From contig CAZJBS010000050.1 in NCBI GenBank assembly GCA_964544475.1, positions 1 through 15,216 on the forward strand: 15,216 nt of DNA, written 5' to 3'. The notes below the pieces were generated by a model. It saw nothing but the letters and a program-made list of their open reading frames with translations, was not told the origin of the DNA and ran no database searches. Shown here piece by piece: positions 15,143 to 15,216 of this stretch. Made by a program: the position numbers and the translations under genes. The stretch is from CAZJBS01 sp964544475. Its GTDB lineage: Bacteria; CLD3; SB21. The first letter of the stretch is position 1, and every line of letters starts with the position of its first letter.

Positions 15143-15172
15143 CTTCATGGTGAGCGAAGTCGAACCATGAAG
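15143..15172. repeat. REP-like palindrome upstream of the TonB receptor
   Basis: Perfect 9-base arms CTTCATGGT/ACCATGAAG surround a 12-base loop GAGCGAAGTCGA. The core TGAGCGAAGTCGAA is, from memory, shared by intergenic palindromes that recur in many environmental genomes, often as CCCTGAGCGAAGTCGAAGGG. It lies 64 bases upstream of the receptor start. There is no T-run after it on either side, so it is not a clear terminator. Confidence 0.7.
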
Positions 15173-15216
15173 GGCGAGCCATTAACCACCTGAACTCATT
15201 TTTTCTTCTTCGCAAA

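Noticed and set aside
1..15216. CRISPR arrays, insertion sequences, phage genes, riboswitches, rRNA
   Set aside because: I found no direct-repeat arrays, transposase or integrase motifs, or known RNA folds other than the tRNA. The intergenic gaps are short.

Overview
All protein genes and the single tRNA in this window lie on the minus strand, so transcription runs from high to low coordinates. The window is essentially a chemotaxis (che) locus followed by its own receptor cassette. Upstream of it sit a response-regulator gene, a tRNA and a TonB-receptor/lipoprotein pair. The DNA is moderately GC-rich. The SusC-style receptor with an N-terminal carboxypeptidase-like domain plus a DUF4249 lipoprotein is typical of Bacteroidota and relatives (FCB group). 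Clear Shine-Dalgarno sequences and an NtrC-type regulator fit a motile FCB-group lineage outside core Bacteroidota (for example Ignavibacteria-, Calditrichota- or KSB1-like). That placement is inference from gene content only.

Layout in transcription order. (1) 15078-11802: TonB-dependent receptor and DUF4249 lipoprotein, ended by a strong intrinsic terminator (11735-11773); a REP-like palindrome lies upstream (15143-15172). (2) 11686-11611: tRNA-Arg(UCG) with encoded CCA. (3) 11562-10192: NtrC-type response regulator with no partner kinase in the window. (4) 9996-6639: an unrecognised 76-residue protein, then CheY, CheA (no P2 domain) and a tandem two-domain CheW. A good -24/-12 (sigma-54-like) element lies 37-60 bases upstream of the first gene. 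(5) 6473-1: outer-membrane porin, small PstS-like periplasmic protein, methyl-accepting chemotaxis protein (MCP), two different CheR methyltransferases and CheB, which runs off the window edge. A second -24/-12-like element precedes this block.

Likely working model: the porin and the small periplasmic protein deliver or present a ligand (an oxyanion such as phosphate is a family-based guess) to the periplasmic domain of the MCP. The MCP controls CheA through the tandem CheW, and CheA phosphorylates CheY and CheB. The two CheRs and CheB set receptor methylation. Many neighbouring genes overlap by 4-10 bases, which points to translational coupling. The orphan NtrC-type regulator is a natural candidate to activate both che promoters. 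No flagellar genes, CheC, CheD, CheZ, insertion sequences or CRISPR arrays are visible. No stretch longer than 300 bases lacks a gene.
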